From assembly GCA_965200835.1 (NCBI GenBank), contig OZ241390.1, positions 2,771,420-2,835,419 of the forward strand: 64,000 nt of DNA, written 5' to 3'. The translations under genes were made by a program, and so were the position numbers. The stretch is from JAPPFW01 sp965200835 (lineage in GTDB: Bacteria > Actinomycetota > Acidimicrobiia > Spongiisociales > Spongiisociaceae). Below, in pieces: positions 62,623 through 64,000 of the stretch. The notes under the pieces are model-generated. The model did not search any database. It was not told the DNA's origin and worked only from the letters and a program-made list of their open reading frames with translations. Each line of letters opens with the position of its first letter. The stretch's first letter is position 1.

Positions 62623-63516
62623 CTAGCTGATAGTTATCAGAACTACTCCGAGCACGGTCAGTACCGCCCCCGTCACGAGCCGGGGGGTCAGCTTCTCGAG
62701 GTCTCGCAGGAAGATGGCCGAGAGGACCACCACGATCAGCGGTTGAGCCATGATGATCGGACCGACCACCGACACATCACCGGCGTCCAGTGCCCTGAAT
62801 ACCGACAGCACCCCGAACGCCGCCAGTAACCCGGTCAGCAGGAACCATTGCCAGCCGTCCTCCAGCGTGGCCTGGCGGCGAATGCGGGGAACCGAGAACA
62901 CCATCACCGCCCACACCACCATCATCGCAGCGGTTCCGATGACGGCTCCGAAGGCAGGATGGGGTATCTCTGTGACACCGAGTTTGCGAACCAGGTCGGA
63001 GGCTGCGAACGCCAGCCCTCCCGCTACGGGGAGGAGATAAGCCCAGCGTCGGCGCCGGCGGGCCAGGCCGGTAGTGGGACCGGATCCGGGAGACCCCGGT
63101 GTCGATCCACCTCCCATCAGCGCCCAGATCCCACCGGCTATCGAAGCCGCGCCAACCACTCTCAAGACGGTGACCGCCTCGGAGAAGAGCACCACTCCAC
63201 CCACCAGAGCCAGCACCGGGTAGGTTGCCGTCTGGAGCGGAGTGGCGGTGGACGGTCCCAGCCTTTCGACGGCCGCAATGAACGCCGTGCGTCCCACTCC
63301 TTCACCGATGATCCCTGCCAGCACGAACACCCCCACCCCCCAGGCCGAAATCTCCGGCGGCCAGTCGAAGAGGGTGAACAACCCGGTCACTACTGCACCG
63401 ACGGGTAGCGAAACCAGCAGGGCGGTTATGAGGCTGTTGTTCCGTAGGCCTCGCGTGGCGGCGATGGCCAGGATGCCGAAGCTCGCTGCCGCCGTCAGGG
63501 CATATACAACGGACAT
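62623..63516 (-). CDS. EamA/DMT-family transporter
   Basis: About 297 residues, ten membrane helices in two EamA repeats: VVYALTAAASFGILAIAATRGL, LGPSTATPLQTATYPVLALVGG, and WAYLLPVAGGLAFAASDLVRKLG, VVGPIIMAQPLIVVVLSAIFL. More distant from the tandem pair at 3-5 kb. The ATG at 63516 has AGGA seven bases upstream; an in-frame ATG at 63522 is possible. Substrate unknown. Confidence 0.88.
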   Translation of the reverse strand: MSVVYALTAAASFGILAIAATRGLRNNSLITALLVSLPVGAVVTGLFTLFDWPPEISAWGVGVFVLAGIIGEGVGRTAFIAAVERLGPSTATPLQTATYPVLALVGGVVLFSEAVTVLRVVGAASIAGGIWALMGGGSTPGSPGSGPTTGLARRRRRWAYLLPVAGGLAFAASDLVRKLGVTEIPHPAFGAVIGTAAMMVVWAVMVFSVPRIRRQATLEDGWQWFLLTGLLAAFGVLSVFRALDAGDVSVVGPIIMAQPLIVVVLSAIFLRDLEKLTPRLVTGAVLTVLGVVLITIS

Positions 63517-63613
63517 GGGCATCCTGATCGGGCCGGATGATCATCCGGAAGGACTCCCCAGGAGAGAGCGTACTGATGATGAATAGGCATTTGGGGAGTT
63601 GCGTGCGGAGCGG

Positions 63614-64000
63614 TCATAGCTGGTCGACCGGTGACTTGGCCCGTTCCGACAGGTAGAGCCAGGTCTCGACCATGGTGTCGGGATTGAGGGAGATGCTCTC
63701 GATGCCGGAGTCGACCAGCCACCCGGCGAAGTCGGGATAGTCGGACGGGCCCTGGCCGCAGATACCGATGTACTTGCCCGCGTCACGACAGGCAGCCACC
63801 GCGATACGGATCAGCTCCTTGACAGCCGGATTCCGCTCATCGAACAGATCCGCCACCAACGCCGAGTCACGGTCCAGGGCCAGCGAGAGCTGGGCAAGGT
63901 CGTTCGATCCTATGGAGAACCCGTCGAAGTACTCCAGGAAGGCCGGGGCCAGGATGGCGTTGGACGGTATCTCGCACATCATGATCAGTCGCAGGCCCCG
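63614..64000 (-). CDS. ppsA: Phosphoenolpyruvate synthase, C-terminal part (partial)
   Basis: The final about 128 residues of the PEP/pyruvate-binding barrel: GLRLIMMCEIPSN, FSIGSNDLAQLSLALDRDS, the catalytic Cys-containing ICGQGPSDYPDF and GIESISLNPDTMVETW. These are diagnostic of PEP synthase (ATP, pyruvate and water to PEP, AMP and phosphate). The N-terminal ATP-grasp and phosphohistidine domains lie beyond the right edge. Unlike the 17.6-19.3 kb protein, this one has the PEP domain. Confidence 0.93.
   Translation of the reverse strand, partial: RGLRLIMMCEIPSNAILAPAFLEYFDGFSIGSNDLAQLSLALDRDSALVADLFDERNPAVKELIRIAVAACRDAGKYIGICGQGPSDYPDFAGWLVDSGIESISLNPDTMVETWLYLSERAKSPVDQL

Overview
The window is a high-GC bacterial chromosome segment. 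It most likely comes from an uncultured actinobacterium of the Acidimicrobiia type. The evidence is a proteasomal ATPase (Arc/Mpa) beside trmI, a mycothiol-dependent formaldehyde dehydrogenase, a uvrC-rapZ-pgk-tpiA block, frequent GTG/TTG starts, and secreted proteins with SLH-like repeats of the VTRAQMATFL type. Taxonomy is inferred from gene content and was not computed.

Left part (1-15 kb): arc/mpa (cut by the window edge), trmI with a tiny membrane-peptide gene just upstream, small membrane proteins, two tandem EamA/DMT exporters, a corrinoid methyl-transfer pair (MtaA-like enzyme plus B12 protein), an SLH/RCC1 secreted protein with a frame break, a VOC protein, a D-2-hydroxyacid dehydrogenase, gamma-carbonic anhydrase coupled to an unrecognised duplicated-domain protein, a membrane coiled-coil protein, tRNA-Leu(GAG), mscR with its MBL-fold partner, and secG.

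Middle part (15-42 kb): an accessory catabolic island. Twenty genes on the minus strand (42123 down to 19375), mostly with overlapping stop/start codons, encode a branched-chain-amino-acid-type ABC importer, an IclR regulator, RidA and EthD proteins, two HyuA/HyuB (ATP-dependent hydantoinase/oxoprolinase/lactamase) pairs, a class III aminotransferase, a CaiB-type CoA-transferase, two SDR dehydrogenases, E1alpha/E1beta/E2 of a 2-oxoacid or acetoin dehydrogenase, and an M24 creatinase-like protein. A facing set (15.3-19.3 kb) holds a zinc alcohol dehydrogenase, a second M24 paralogue and a short PEP-utiliser-like phosphotransferase. Import, ATP-driven opening of a cyclic amide or imide, transamination, CoA transfer and oxidative cleavage form a coherent route, but the substrate cannot be read from sequence.

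Right part (42-64 kb): gpmA, tpiA, pgk, rapZ and uvrC, with the usual actinobacterial yvcK and whiA absent between rapZ and pgk. Next is an LRR/SLH surface protein put out of frame by an exact 16-bp tandem duplication in its signal peptide. Then comes an osmolyte locus, the most interesting part of the window: a K+ channel of the prokaryotic glutamate-receptor type carrying an extra N-terminal glycine-betaine-binding (OpuAC) domain. It is divergent from a BCCT betaine-type transporter that is coupled to a free OpuAC lipoprotein, and an MscS-type TM-helix protein follows. After that: a possibly shortened methyltransferase, two decayed low-GC genes (an AAA ATPase and its neighbour), uvrA, a two-domain VOC protein, a hendecad coiled-coil membrane protein, another EamA transporter, and the C-terminus of PEP synthase at the right edge.
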